From positions 1-64,000 of the forward strand of contig JAJFLH010000007.1 in the NCBI GenBank assembly GCA_021772775.1: a DNA stretch of 64,000 bases, given 5' to 3'. Source of the stretch: Mariprofundus sp. (GTDB taxonomy: Bacteria > Pseudomonadota > Zetaproteobacteria > Mariprofundales > Mariprofundaceae). This document shows positions 45,547-53,781 of this stretch, piece by piece. A program made the translations under genes and the position numbers. The notes beneath the pieces are model-generated. The model saw nothing but the letters and a program-made list of their open reading frames with translations, was not told the DNA's origin and searched no databases. Numbering within the stretch: the stretch's first letter is position 1; each line of letters starts with the position of its first letter.

Positions 45547-48323
45547 CTATTTCCAAAAGAGGTGCGGGTTCTGTCACACGTTCGATTATTGGTGAATTCA
45601 TGTTACTGCTCACCGTCATTATTGTGCCATTTTCATTCGTCATTGGCTGGTATGTTTTTAGTAGCTTTAATCAATTTACCATTCAGCAGCAGTTGCAATC
45701 ACTGGAAAGTTTAGCTGAAGAAAAATCAAGTACGATTAACCAATACATCGATGATCATATCGGCCGCATTGAAACTTTGAGTCTGATGCCAGTCACCACA
45801 TCAGCCATCGCTGCTTTTTCAGATGCATTTCAAACAGGCATTGATTCTGAATTGTATGATCGTACCAATACAGATTATGCAGAGGTTTATAAACGTTACC
45901 TTTCATACTGGAATTATTACGATCTATTCCTTATCGATTTGCAGGGTAATATTGTTTTTAGCATCAAACACGAAAGTGATATTGGCAGCAATTTGAAGAG
46001 CGGCCCTTATGGTGAGACAGCTTTGGGGCAGGTGTTCAAACAGTCACTGCTTATGCTACAAGCAAATAATAGTACCTTTACCTATTATGAACCATCCAAA
46101 GAAGTGGGCGCTTTTGTTGCAACGCCTGTGATTAGCGGTGGAAAAGTTATCGGGGTTATTGCACTGCAGTTCGATACCAATATTTTTTATGATGTGATCA
46201 ATAACCTGGTCGGCCTTGGCGCGAGTGGGGAAGTGGTTGTTGGGCAAGTGGTCAATGATAAGATTTTACTTACTGCACCACTGCGGCATGACCCAGATGC
46301 CGCATTCAAACGCACTATTGAACTCGATGCAGTCAATGCTTTACCGATCAGAGAAGGCTCTCAGGGAGGAACAGGCTCAGACATCATGATTGATTGGCGT
46401 GGTGAAGAGGTGCTAGCGGTATGGCAATATATTCCAGCTCTGAAATGGGGTATGGTTGTGAAAATCGATACCGAAGAAGTGTTTGGTCATTGGCAATATA
46501 TTCAAAGAAATTTGATTGTGTTTATAGGATTAGGATTGTTTATCAGCTATCTGCTGATTTATCTGTTTACGCGGCGCATCACACGCCCACTGCGCAAGCT
46601 CACCCAGGCAAGTCTGGCTTATGCAGCAGGCAAACATGATATACAGATTGATTCGTTGCTTGAGATTAACAATGAAGCAGGGGCTCTGGCCAACGCGTTT
46701 GGAGAGATGATCAGTCAGGTTCAGAGTTCAAAAGCAGAGCTGGAGCAGACAGTCGCAGAACTGGCGGAAAATAACCGCACACTGGACCAGAGGGTTGTGG
46801 CGCAAACAGAACACATACAAGGTATCATAAAATATTCGGCTGATGGCATCATCACCATGAATGCGAAGGGAGATATAGAAAGTGTTAATCCTGCGCTGTG
46901 TGATATTTTTGCTTATAGGGAGCATGAGCTTATCGGTCAGCCGATGACAATGCTGATGCCGGAGAAGTATAGAGAGGCACATCAGGCAGGCTTTAAACGC
47001 TACTCAAAGGGTGAGAAAGATTTTCATTTTAATCTTTCTGTTGAGTTGGAAGGTCTACGTAAATCCGGAGAGCTCTTTCCGCTTGATCTACATATCAATG
47101 AAATGTGTATTGGCTCCGAGACGCTGTTCCTGGGCAACATTCGAGATATCACGGAGGAAAAAACGAAACGTGAAAAACTTGAACATACGCAACGCCTGGA
47201 GTCACTTGGCATATTAGCCGGTGGTATCGCTCATGATTTTAATAATCTGCTTACCGCAATTCTTGGTAATGCAGCTTTGGCAAAAGGGCGTATTGATCAT
47301 AAATCACCTGCTACCGAGATGCTGGTCAATATTGAGAAATCCAGTGAACGTGCGGCGGTTTTATGTAAACAGATGCTGGCTTATTCAGGCAAAGGACATT
47401 TTGTGGTTGAAGTTTTCAATCTCAATGAGCTGATTGAGGAGATGATGAATCTTCTGGAAGTCTCTATTGAGAAGAGTGTTATGTTGCGTTTGGATCTTTC
47501 AGAGCAATGTTTACCCATCGAAGCTGATGTTGCTCAAATGCAGCAAGTGATTATGAATCTGGTGATCAATGCATCTGAGGCTATCGAAAATCATAGCGGC
47601 ATGATCACCATTCATAGCGCTGTTGTAGATATTGATCATGCTTATGCACAGAGCTTGTATATGGAAAATGAGCTGCTGGTCGGCCGTTATGTTGTTCTGG
47701 AAGTGTCCGATACAGGCTGCGGCATGGATGAAGAGACCAAAAAGCATCTGTTTGATCCATTTTTTACCACTAAATTTACTGGCAGGGGGCTGGGGATGAG
47801 CGCCATACTAGGGATTATTCGCGGCCATAAAGGTGCGATTAAGGTATATTCAGAACAGGGGAAAGGTTCGACGTTTAGAATGTTATTTCCATGCTCAGGT
47901 GCTATGCAAGTGGAACAAAAGAATAACATTAAAGAGGCTGTTCGCTCTGAGGACAGAGGTACTATTTTAATTGTAGATGATGAAGAAAATATCAGAGAAA
48001 CAGCGGCAATGATGCTTGAAGATATCGGTTTTACGACGCTTGAGGCGAAAGATGGTCTTGAAGGTATGGCGATGTTTCGCCAGCATCAGTCAGTGATTTG
48101 TGCTGTATTGCTTGATATGACCATGCCTCATATGATTGGTGATGAAGTGTTCCATGCTATTAGGGATATAGAGCCGGATATGAAAGTGATTCTATCCTCC
48201 GGCTATAGTGAACAGGATGCGACGAAAAGTTTTGCAGGTAAAGGACTGTCCGGTTTTATTCAAAAACCATATGGGCCGGATGATTTACAGTCCATTGTGC
48301 TCGAGGTTTTGAATGATAAATAA
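45543..48323 (+). CDS. Hybrid sensor kinase: Cache-HAMP-PAS-HisKA-HATPase-REC
   Basis: 926 residues. TM1 is near 15-37 and the periplasmic sensor carries YWNYYDLFLIDLQGNIVFS. TM2 is near 315-335, then HAMP, PAS (about 418-535; YSADGIITMN), HisKA with His564 (GGIAHDFNNLLTAI), HATPase (TKFTGRGLGMSAI) and a C-terminal receiver with Asp858 (VLLDMTMP). The HisKA type (AHDFNNLL) is typical of NtrB-like/hybrid kinases. Translation is coupled to the upstream binding protein by ATGA. Two atypical receiver genes follow on the same strand. Confidence 0.95.
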   Translation: MTISKRGAGSVTRSIIGEFMLLLTVIIVPFSFVIGWYVFSSFNQFTIQQQLQSLESLAEEKSSTINQYIDDHIGRIETLSLMPVTTSAIAAFSDAFQTGIDSELYDRTNTDYAEVYKRYLSYWNYYDLFLIDLQGNIVFSIKHESDIGSNLKSGPYGETALGQVFKQSLLMLQANNSTFTYYEPSKEVGAFVATPVISGGKVIGVIALQFDTNIFYDVINNLVGLGASGEVVVGQVVNDKILLTAPLRHDPDAAFKRTIELDAVNALPIREGSQGGTGSDIMIDWRGEEVLAVWQYIPALKWGMVVKIDTEEVFGHWQYIQRNLIVFIGLGLFISYLLIYLFTRRITRPLRKLTQASLAYAAGKHDIQIDSLLEINNEAGALANAFGEMISQVQSSKAELEQTVAELAENNRTLDQRVVAQTEHIQGIIKYSADGIITMNAKGDIESVNPALCDIFAYREHELIGQPMTMLMPEKYREAHQAGFKRYSKGEKDFHFNLSVELEGLRKSGELFPLDLHINEMCIGSETLFLGNIRDITEEKTKREKLEHTQRLESLGILAGGIAHDFNNLLTAILGNAALAKGRIDHKSPATEMLVNIEKSSERAAVLCKQMLAYSGKGHFVVEVFNLNELIEEMMNLLEVSIEKSVMLRLDLSEQCLPIEADVAQMQQVIMNLVINASEAIENHSGMITIHSAVVDIDHAYAQSLYMENELLVGRYVVLEVSDTGCGMDEETKKHLFDPFFTTKFTGRGLGMSAILGIIRGHKGAIKVYSEQGKGSTFRMLFPCSGAMQVEQKNNIKEAVRSEDRGTILIVDDEENIRETAAMMLEDIGFTTLEAKDGLEGMAMFRQHQSVICAVLLDMTMPHMIGDEVFHAIRDIEPDMKVILSSGYSEQDATKSFAGKGLSGFIQKPYGPDDLQSIVLEVLNDK

Positions 48324-48386
48324 TCGCCGATCAGTTTTTGTGCTTGTATTGATGTTTCAGTGTGAAAAAGAGATGAGACTGGACTG

Positions 48387-49016
48387 ATGGCAAAGATAAC
48401 CATCGTATCAACACATCATTTAAACCAGATACTGGTTGATAACATTGCATCCTGTTTGTTTACAGAAACCCATTTCAGAGTGTTTGAAGGTAGTAATTTT
48501 TTTCATGATATCGATGCGTTAATAGAAAAAAAACGCGCTGATGTATTGATTGCTTTTGTTAAAGACAAGGGACATTTGCAAAAGATAAGAAATATCATTC
48601 ATACCTATCCGAAACTTAAAGTGGTGATTACAGGGGTGAATCATAGAGATGTTATTTTTGAATACATTCAGCTTGGTGTAAAAGGCCATTTTGGTGATGA
48701 TATTTCAGAGGAATTATTAAAGCGGGCCATCAGGGTATTGCATCAGGGAGAAGTGTGGTTTGATCGTGAGGTTTCAGCCAAAGTGCTAGCCATGTTTATC
48801 GGTCAAAGTGTTGCAGCAATTCATACTCCCAAAAGTGCACTGTTATCAGCCAGAGAGCGTGAAGTGATGGAGTGTGTATCGCGTGGTATGAAAAACCGAG
48901 CTATTTCAGAGGCACTGTTCATATCCGAAAGTACGGTGAAAACCCATTTGTATAAAGTTTATGAAAAACTGGGTGTGAAGGATCGCATGTCAGCAGTCCT
49001 GAAAATGAACGAATGA
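48387..49016 (+). CDS. LuxR/NarL-type regulator with degenerate receiver domain
   Basis: 209 residues. The C-terminal HTH (about 152-205) is canonical: LSAREREVMECVSRGMKNR, ISESTVKTHLYKVYEKL. The N-terminal domain has receiver-like length and secondary-structure pattern (LGVKGHFGDDISEELLKRAI, then GEVWFDREV), but the acidic pocket is missing (VSTHH in place of V-x-D-D-H) and the expected acceptor position reads IAFV. It therefore probably does not use normal Asp phosphorylation. It lies 63 bases after the hybrid kinase gene, so its target genes could be the output of that module. Confidence 0.88.
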   Translation: MAKITIVSTHHLNQILVDNIASCLFTETHFRVFEGSNFFHDIDALIEKKRADVLIAFVKDKGHLQKIRNIIHTYPKLKVVITGVNHRDVIFEYIQLGVKGHFGDDISEELLKRAIRVLHQGEVWFDREVSAKVLAMFIGQSVAAIHTPKSALLSAREREVMECVSRGMKNRAISEALFISESTVKTHLYKVYEKLGVKDRMSAVLKMNE

Positions 49017-49053
49017 TGGCATGGTTATTGAATAAAACGAGGCAGATCTCATT

Positions 49054-49440
49054 ATGTTGAAAATATTTGTGCAAAACAGGCTAGCTGATCTTGCAGCGCA
49101 GTTAACAGGACTCGCTTATCAAGTGGAGTGTTGTTCTGAAACAATGGTTTTTAACGATTTAGAAGAACATCTGATTCATGGTGATATTGTTTTCTGGGAC
49201 CATATTCCGGAGTCAGGCTTCTATGGTTCCAAGGCCAACATCATTGTTGCCACTGCGAAAAGTAGTGCGACTGAAGAGCATGATGCTGCGAAAGCCGGAG
49301 CACTTGCTTATATCGCTTCCGACATATCTGATGAGATGCTGAAACATGTCATTGTGAGTGTCTCGAAAGGTGAACTTTGGATGACACGGGATACTATTGC
49401 CACGCTGTTTGATGAGTTCGTCAAATCAAAAGAGAGCTAG
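49054..49440 (+). CDS. Stand-alone atypical receiver-like protein
   Basis: 128 residues with no HTH. It resembles only the receiver half of the preceding LuxR-type protein, including a matching linker-like end (VSKGELWMTRDTIATLFDEF versus LHQGEVWFDREVSAKVLAMF). IVFWDHIPE places Asp49 where the phospho-acceptor belongs, and IIVATAK resembles the switch Thr strand, but the N-terminal acidic pair is absent (FVQNRL). It could modulate the kinase or the LuxR-type partner by competition or heterodimerisation; that is inference. It lies 37 bases after the regulator gene. I know no named family for it. Confidence 0.7.
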   Translation: MLKIFVQNRLADLAAQLTGLAYQVECCSETMVFNDLEEHLIHGDIVFWDHIPESGFYGSKANIIVATAKSSATEEHDAAKAGALAYIASDISDEMLKHVIVSVSKGELWMTRDTIATLFDEFVKSKES

Positions 49441-49647
49441 GAGTCTGTTGGATCTAGCTCACAAACTGCGAAAAGATGAATAATGGCTGATTTTCACCTT
49501 GATTCTCATTTTGAGCCCTGCTGTTCGCCTTAAATCAATGCAAACAGTAACTCAATCCCGTTATCCCTAGCTACCAGCTGCATAAGTCCTGAAGAGCACT
49601 GATCTGTTTTACAGGTATGAACCACTCTGTCCTACTTAAGTTGTTTT

Positions 49648-49854
49648 GTACCCTAGGGTACCCTCTCTGGCTACGCCATTCACCACGTCATACCCGACCT
49701 GATCGGGTGTCCAGAAATACGTTGAGTGACTGGATTGATTCAGCGCTTTGCGGCTCACCCTACGGGCGGCTTGCAGCCGTCCAAACGACTTCGTCTCCCT
49801 GTCCCGCCTTCGCAGGAAGAAGGTGAAGGCCGAGAAGCTGCCCTGGGGTATGAC
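49648..49854. repeat. Palindromic dispersed element with inverted end modules
   Basis: Left end 49648-49684 (GTACCCTAGGGTAC...GCCATTCACC) is roughly the reverse complement of the right end module at 49815-49854 (GGAAGAAGGTGAAGG...CTGGGGTATGAC). An inner boundary CGTCATACCC starts at 49686, and CGCTTTGCGG resembles the copies at 25167 and 53385. It fills much of 49441-49972; the remainder holds no gene that I can support. Confidence 0.7.
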
Positions 49855-49972
49855 ACGTATGGTTCAACTGCTGTCATGTCGAAGGCGCCTTGAAATAGCG
49901 TAATTTGTTGTTTGGTAATGTTATTCGAGGCTGTATTGAATACTATATGGGACAGTAGTGGGTTTGAACCGT

Positions 49973-51199
49973 TTAGATCTTGGCAGATAAGGCTAATGCC
50001 GAGAATGTTGCAATGCCGGAGTGCATGGATGATTCATCAATATCAAAGCTGGGGTGGTGTAGGGGATAACGGGTCTCAGGACTACTGCCGGTACCGAGGC
50101 GGAACAGACAGCCCGGAATCTCACGCATGAACTCGGCGAAATCTTCACCCCCCATGGATGGTTCATGAATATCAATGCATTTTATTTGCGGAGTGAGCTG
50201 TTTTAACAGAGCAGTAGCATCTGTTAATAGTTCGGCATCGTTGATAAGCACTGGCGTTGCCTGTTTGAGCATGAACTTGCTGGTTGCACCCCATGTTTCC
50301 GATGTTTGGCGGATGATATGATCCATGCAGACTCTAATCTCTTCATGAACCTCTGGATGCAGGCTGCGGAAGGTACCGGAAAAGGTGATGTGATCAGGTA
50401 TAACATTGCCAGCATGGCCACCATGGATTTGCCCAATCGTCAGCACTGCCTGATGCAGTGGATTGACGCGCCGGCTAACAATGTGATGCAGGGCCTGAAT
50501 GACATGGCTGGCCACCAGGACCACATCAATGCATTCATGTGGACGGGCTGCATGGCCACCCCGGCCATGAATTTCGACTTCAAACATATCTGCAGCGGCA
50601 CACATCGCACCCTCTCTCAGACCAATTGATCCTGCAGGCAGATAGGGATAGACATGCAGAGCGTAGATTTGGGCCGGCTGAATGGTTTTGAAAAGACCAT
50701 CTTTAAGCATGGCAGCAGCACCCTGGCAGGTCTCTTCTGCCGGTTGAAATACAAAAGCTATATTACATTGCAGCTGCTCTTTGAATTGGCTGAGTAACTG
50801 TGCTGTACCAAGCAGGATGGCGGTGTGGGCATCGTGGCCACAGCTGTGCGATATATTGGCAATCGGGGAGGAGTAGGGCTGATGCTTGGTGTCCTGAATG
50901 GGCAGGGCATCCATATCCCCACGAAAGGCGATCCAGGGTTTGTCAGGGGCTATCTTCAAGCAAGCCAAAACACCGTGACCGCCAATGGCTTCGTCGACTT
51001 CCAAGCCAAGTTGGCGGCAGCTATTGGCGACGAATGCAGCGGTGTTTTTTTCATCACCCGAGAGTTCAGGGTGTTGATGCAGATACCGACGCATGCGGAT
51101 CACTTCAGGCAGAAGCGCATCGACTGCGGATGCGAGTTGCTCGGTACTCACATTGTGGGATTTAGATTGTTGCTTAACATCAATTTGCTCGAAGCTCAT
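49973..51199 (-). CDS. M20 family amidohydrolase (hippurate hydrolase-like)
   Basis: 408 residues. Zinc peptidase fold: RRYLHQHPELSGDE near the N-terminus, FRGDMDALPIQDT, SHSCGHDAHTAILLG, FQPAEETCQGA, the dimerisation-domain GRGGHAARPHECID, and a C-terminal EPSMGGEDFAEFM. Members of this M20D branch hydrolyse N-acyl amino acids and related amides. ATG 51199 is preferred: it shares its A with the upstream stop (TAATG) and has GGTGG six bases before it. Operon partner is a YbdK-type ligase, suggesting linked making and breaking of an amide; substrate unknown. Confidence 0.93.
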   Translation of the reverse strand: MSFEQIDVKQQSKSHNVSTEQLASAVDALLPEVIRMRRYLHQHPELSGDEKNTAAFVANSCRQLGLEVDEAIGGHGVLACLKIAPDKPWIAFRGDMDALPIQDTKHQPYSSPIANISHSCGHDAHTAILLGTAQLLSQFKEQLQCNIAFVFQPAEETCQGAAAMLKDGLFKTIQPAQIYALHVYPYLPAGSIGLREGAMCAAADMFEVEIHGRGGHAARPHECIDVVLVASHVIQALHHIVSRRVNPLHQAVLTIGQIHGGHAGNVIPDHITFSGTFRSLHPEVHEEIRVCMDHIIRQTSETWGATSKFMLKQATPVLINDAELLTDATALLKQLTPQIKCIDIHEPSMGGEDFAEFMREIPGCLFRLGTGSSPETRYPLHHPSFDIDESSMHSGIATFSALALSAKI

Positions 51200-52320
51200 T
51201 ATTTCCACCCGTCCTGTTCACGCATTGCTTTTAGCATGGCAGCAAAATCTGCTGTTTGATTATATATCCTGAGCTGCATCTCTGCTCCACCGCCATGTTG
51301 CCGCCAGTGTGGGATGCGCTGGCGAACGATCTCCAGCTCAGAACTTTCAGCCCCTAAGCCGGCTAGTCTGTCGAGCCGGTGTTCTAACCACTCCAGCAGT
51401 GGTATCAGTTCTTCAGTTAGCGGATCAATCATGATGGCCTGCATACCATAACGGCAGGCTCGCCAGCGATTTTCGCGGATGAGAGAAGGGTGAACACGGG
51501 GTGTTAACTGCTTATCTCCCTTGGCTGCTGCGATAGCTTCGGCGCGTACATAAGCGATGTAAGCAGCGCTATCGGCAAAGTTACCGGGCATGTCGCCTAT
51601 ACGGATTTCCAGCGTGCCAAAGTTGGGGTGTGGGCGCATCTCCCACCAGATGTCGCGTACCGAATCGATACTTCCCGTGGCTTTGAGGCGAGAAGCGCAA
51701 TGTTCAAAATCTTGCCAGTCTTTAAAATAGAAGGGCATACCTCCCTGACTTAAGCCTTCAAATATTTTGATGCGACTGGCGGCTAAACCGGTTTTTTCAC
51801 CATGCCAGAAGGGTGAGTTGGCTGAGATGGCCAGAAACATTGGCATGATGGGCAGCAGTTGATTCATGGCATGGATACAGCTATCGCCATCGGGCATGCC
51901 AATATGGGTGTGAATACCGCAGATATTAAAACGTCGAGCAACCCAGCAGAGGCGTCTGAGCAGTTGTTTATAACGAGGGTCGTCGCTGATCTCCTGATCG
52001 CGCCAGTGTGAAATAGGGTGGGTGCTGGAGCTCAGAAGAGCTGCGTTCTGAGCTTTTAAATCAGCACTGATTTGACGATATAAACATAGGAGTTGCTGAA
52101 CTGCATCCGGGGTGTTGGTGTGAATGTCTGTATTGATTTCAATGATCGAGGTAAACAGTTCTGCTTTGATACGTGGTGTCTCAACGATGCGTGATAACAG
52201 CTCTGGTGCAGCAGAGATTTGCTGACCAGAAACAGCATCGACAGTCATCCACTCCATTTCGACACCCAGCGTACCTAGGCTGGAGTCGTGGAAGGGGATA
52301 CTATCGATCTTATTCACCAT
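51199..52320 (-). CDS. YbdK-type carboxylate-amine ligase (GCS2 family)
   Basis: 373 residues. Glutamate-cysteine-ligase type 2 fold: GTLGVEMEWMTVD near the N-terminus (metal-binding Glu residues), CGIHTHIGMPDG, ANSPFWHG, WWEMRPHPNFGTLEIRIGDMP and ENRWRACRYGMQA. E. coli YbdK has weak gamma-glutamylcysteine ligase activity; most relatives have no proven substrate. The gene is translationally coupled to the M20 amidohydrolase and divergent from the phnA-like gene. Ligase class is confident, product is not. Confidence 0.92.
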   Translation of the reverse strand: MVNKIDSIPFHDSSLGTLGVEMEWMTVDAVSGQQISAAPELLSRIVETPRIKAELFTSIIEINTDIHTNTPDAVQQLLCLYRQISADLKAQNAALLSSSTHPISHWRDQEISDDPRYKQLLRRLCWVARRFNICGIHTHIGMPDGDSCIHAMNQLLPIMPMFLAISANSPFWHGEKTGLAASRIKIFEGLSQGGMPFYFKDWQDFEHCASRLKATGSIDSVRDIWWEMRPHPNFGTLEIRIGDMPGNFADSAAYIAYVRAEAIAAAKGDKQLTPRVHPSLIRENRWRACRYGMQAIMIDPLTEELIPLLEWLEHRLDRLAGLGAESSELEIVRQRIPHWRQHGGGAEMQLRIYNQTADFAAMLKAMREQDGWK

Positions 52321-52462
52321 GAACCTATCATGACTAAAGTATAACGAAGTAATCTTTGTGCGTTAACAAGAAGTTGAATTATGACAATGGATATTCTCTT
52401 GCTTCAATTGACTTTAGAGAGTGAGAGACTAATCATCCGCGTAAAAATGCGGGGTATCATTG

Positions 52463-53044
52463 ATGAGTATAGAAAAGGAATTGCACACACGTAGCGGATC
52501 TATATGTGAGTTGTGCGGCGCAACTGATAACTTATCGGTATATGAAGTTCCTTCCAGTGCTGATAGCAGTGCCGACTCATCTGTGCTGCTGTGCAATACA
52601 TGCAGCGGTCAAATTGATCAGCCGGATAGCGTGAACGCCAATCACTGGCGTTGCCTTAATGATAGTATGTGGTCCCAGGTGCCTGCTGTGCAGGTGATGG
52701 CATGGCGTATAATGATGCGTTTAAGGTCGGAAGGGTGGCCACAAGATCTGCTTGATATGATGTATCTGGAAGACGATCTGCAGGCATGGGCGGAGGCTGC
52801 TGGCGATGCTCAGAGTGGCGATGATGCGGTCAAACATATTGATAGTAATGGTGCGAGCCTCGAAGCTGGCGATACTGTCACTTTGATCAAAGATTTGAAT
52901 GTTAAAGGCGGTGGTTTTACAGCCAAACGAGGCACTGCTGTACGCGGTATTTCATTGGTGGCGGATAATGCGGAACATATTGAAGGCCGTGTAAGTGGTC
53001 AGCAGATTGTAATTTTGACCAAGTTTGTAAAGAAATCGAATTAA
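52463..53044 (+). CDS. PhnA (YjdM) family zinc-ribbon protein
   Basis: 193 residues. N-terminal zinc ribbon with CELCG near residue 15 and CNTCSG near 47. The C-terminal PhnA domain reads LEAGDTVTLIKDLNVKGGGFTAKRGT followed by VRGISL and IEGRVSGQQIVILTKFVKK. Despite the historical name, members are not needed for phosphonate breakdown in E. coli and their role is unsettled. No phn genes are nearby. ATG at 52463 follows GGGGT at seven bases. Followed after 20 bases by a small membrane protein gene. Confidence 0.92.
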   Translation: MSIEKELHTRSGSICELCGATDNLSVYEVPSSADSSADSSVLLCNTCSGQIDQPDSVNANHWRCLNDSMWSQVPAVQVMAWRIMMRLRSEGWPQDLLDMMYLEDDLQAWAEAAGDAQSGDDAVKHIDSNGASLEAGDTVTLIKDLNVKGGGFTAKRGTAVRGISLVADNAEHIEGRVSGQQIVILTKFVKKSN

Positions 53045-53064
53045 AGATTTGGGGAGCTTTTATC

Positions 53065-53361
53065 ATGTCTAGCCATGATCAATCCGAGATTATTGAATCA
53101 ATTAGGAAAAAGCAGGAAAATATTGCTCTGGTGATTGGTGTGACACTGGCGATGACTCTCGCTGTCTATTTTTTCACCTATGCAATGGTGACGGATAAGG
53201 GATTAATCAGTCTACTCTGGTTTATGGCTATCTCTAGCATGGTGATCGTTGCGATGCTTTTTCGCCTGCAATCAGTATCATTTTTCGTGACCCGTTTATG
53301 GCTTGGTCGGCGGGCTGGTTACCGGGAAGTCTTCCCATTGATTACCGCAACTAAAGAGTAG
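53065..53361 (+). CDS. Small two-TM membrane protein, unknown
   Basis: 98 residues. Basic/acidic N-terminus (SIRKKQEN), TM near 21-42 (IALVIGVTLAMTLAVYFFTY), a second near 48-66 (ISLLWFMAISSMVIVAMLF), then a basic tail (FVTRLWLGRRAGYREV). I recognise no family. GGGGAG lies upstream of the ATG. It is 20 bases after the PhnA-family gene and probably co-transcribed. Confidence 0.65.
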   Translation: MSSHDQSEIIESIRKKQENIALVIGVTLAMTLAVYFFTYAMVTDKGLISLLWFMAISSMVIVAMLFRLQSVSFFVTRLWLGRRAGYREVFPLITATKE

Positions 53362-53384
53362 TTTCTGTAGCTGCTACGCATCAG

Positions 53385-53581
53385 CGTCATTCCGGCATGC
53401 TTTTAGCCGGAATCTATGGTGCGGCAAAAAATGGCTCCCCCTCCGGGATTCTCTCCCTCAGGGGATATTCTCTCGCTTTGCGATTCACCTGATCTGCCGC
53501 AAACGGCATTCACCTTACCTGATAAATCATCTGAGGAAGAAGGTGAACGCAGAAGATAGAGAAGCTACCCTGGGGTATGAC
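53385..53581 (+). repeat. CGTCAT...ATGAC-bounded intergenic element, long form
   Basis: Starts CGTCATTCCGGCATG, with the CCGGAAT return arm, CCCTCAGGGGATATTCTCTC, CGCTTTGCGATTCACC, an inner inverted pair (GGCATTCACCTT / GAAGAAGGTGAAC) and the end module GAGAAGCTACCCTGGGGTAT. It combines the body of the 25167 copy with the end module of copies A and 49648. Occupies half of the 321-base space before the next ORF. Confidence 0.78.
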
Positions 53582-53682
53582 AATATGTAGCCTTTTCTAC
53601 TCTTTTATTTATATAAGCTAACGGCTTTCAATCGTTCCTTATCAAGCTATTGATGCTAAGCTCTTATATTAAGCTAGCGCTC

Positions 53683-53781
53683 TTAGCTGATGTAACGAAG
53701 TTTATGAGAGTGCATCCAGATATACAAAACATAGCCACTGATTATGACAGCGTATGCTGTGATTAGCGGCGTCCTACCCAA
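53683..53781 (-). CDS. Possible 32-residue membrane protein, CcmD-like pattern
   Basis: An ORF in the +2 frame starting at a TTG inside the end of the SPOR gene gives MGRTPLITAYAVIISGYVLY, then a short basic tail (HSHKLRYIS). One hydrophobic helix preceded by an AY motif and followed by basic residues resembles the size and layout of CcmD-type proteins. No SD is visible and the start is not ATG; expression would rely on coupling to the SPOR gene. Low confidence. Confidence 0.25.
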   Translation of the reverse strand: MGRTPLITAYAVIISGYVLYIWMHSHKLRYIS

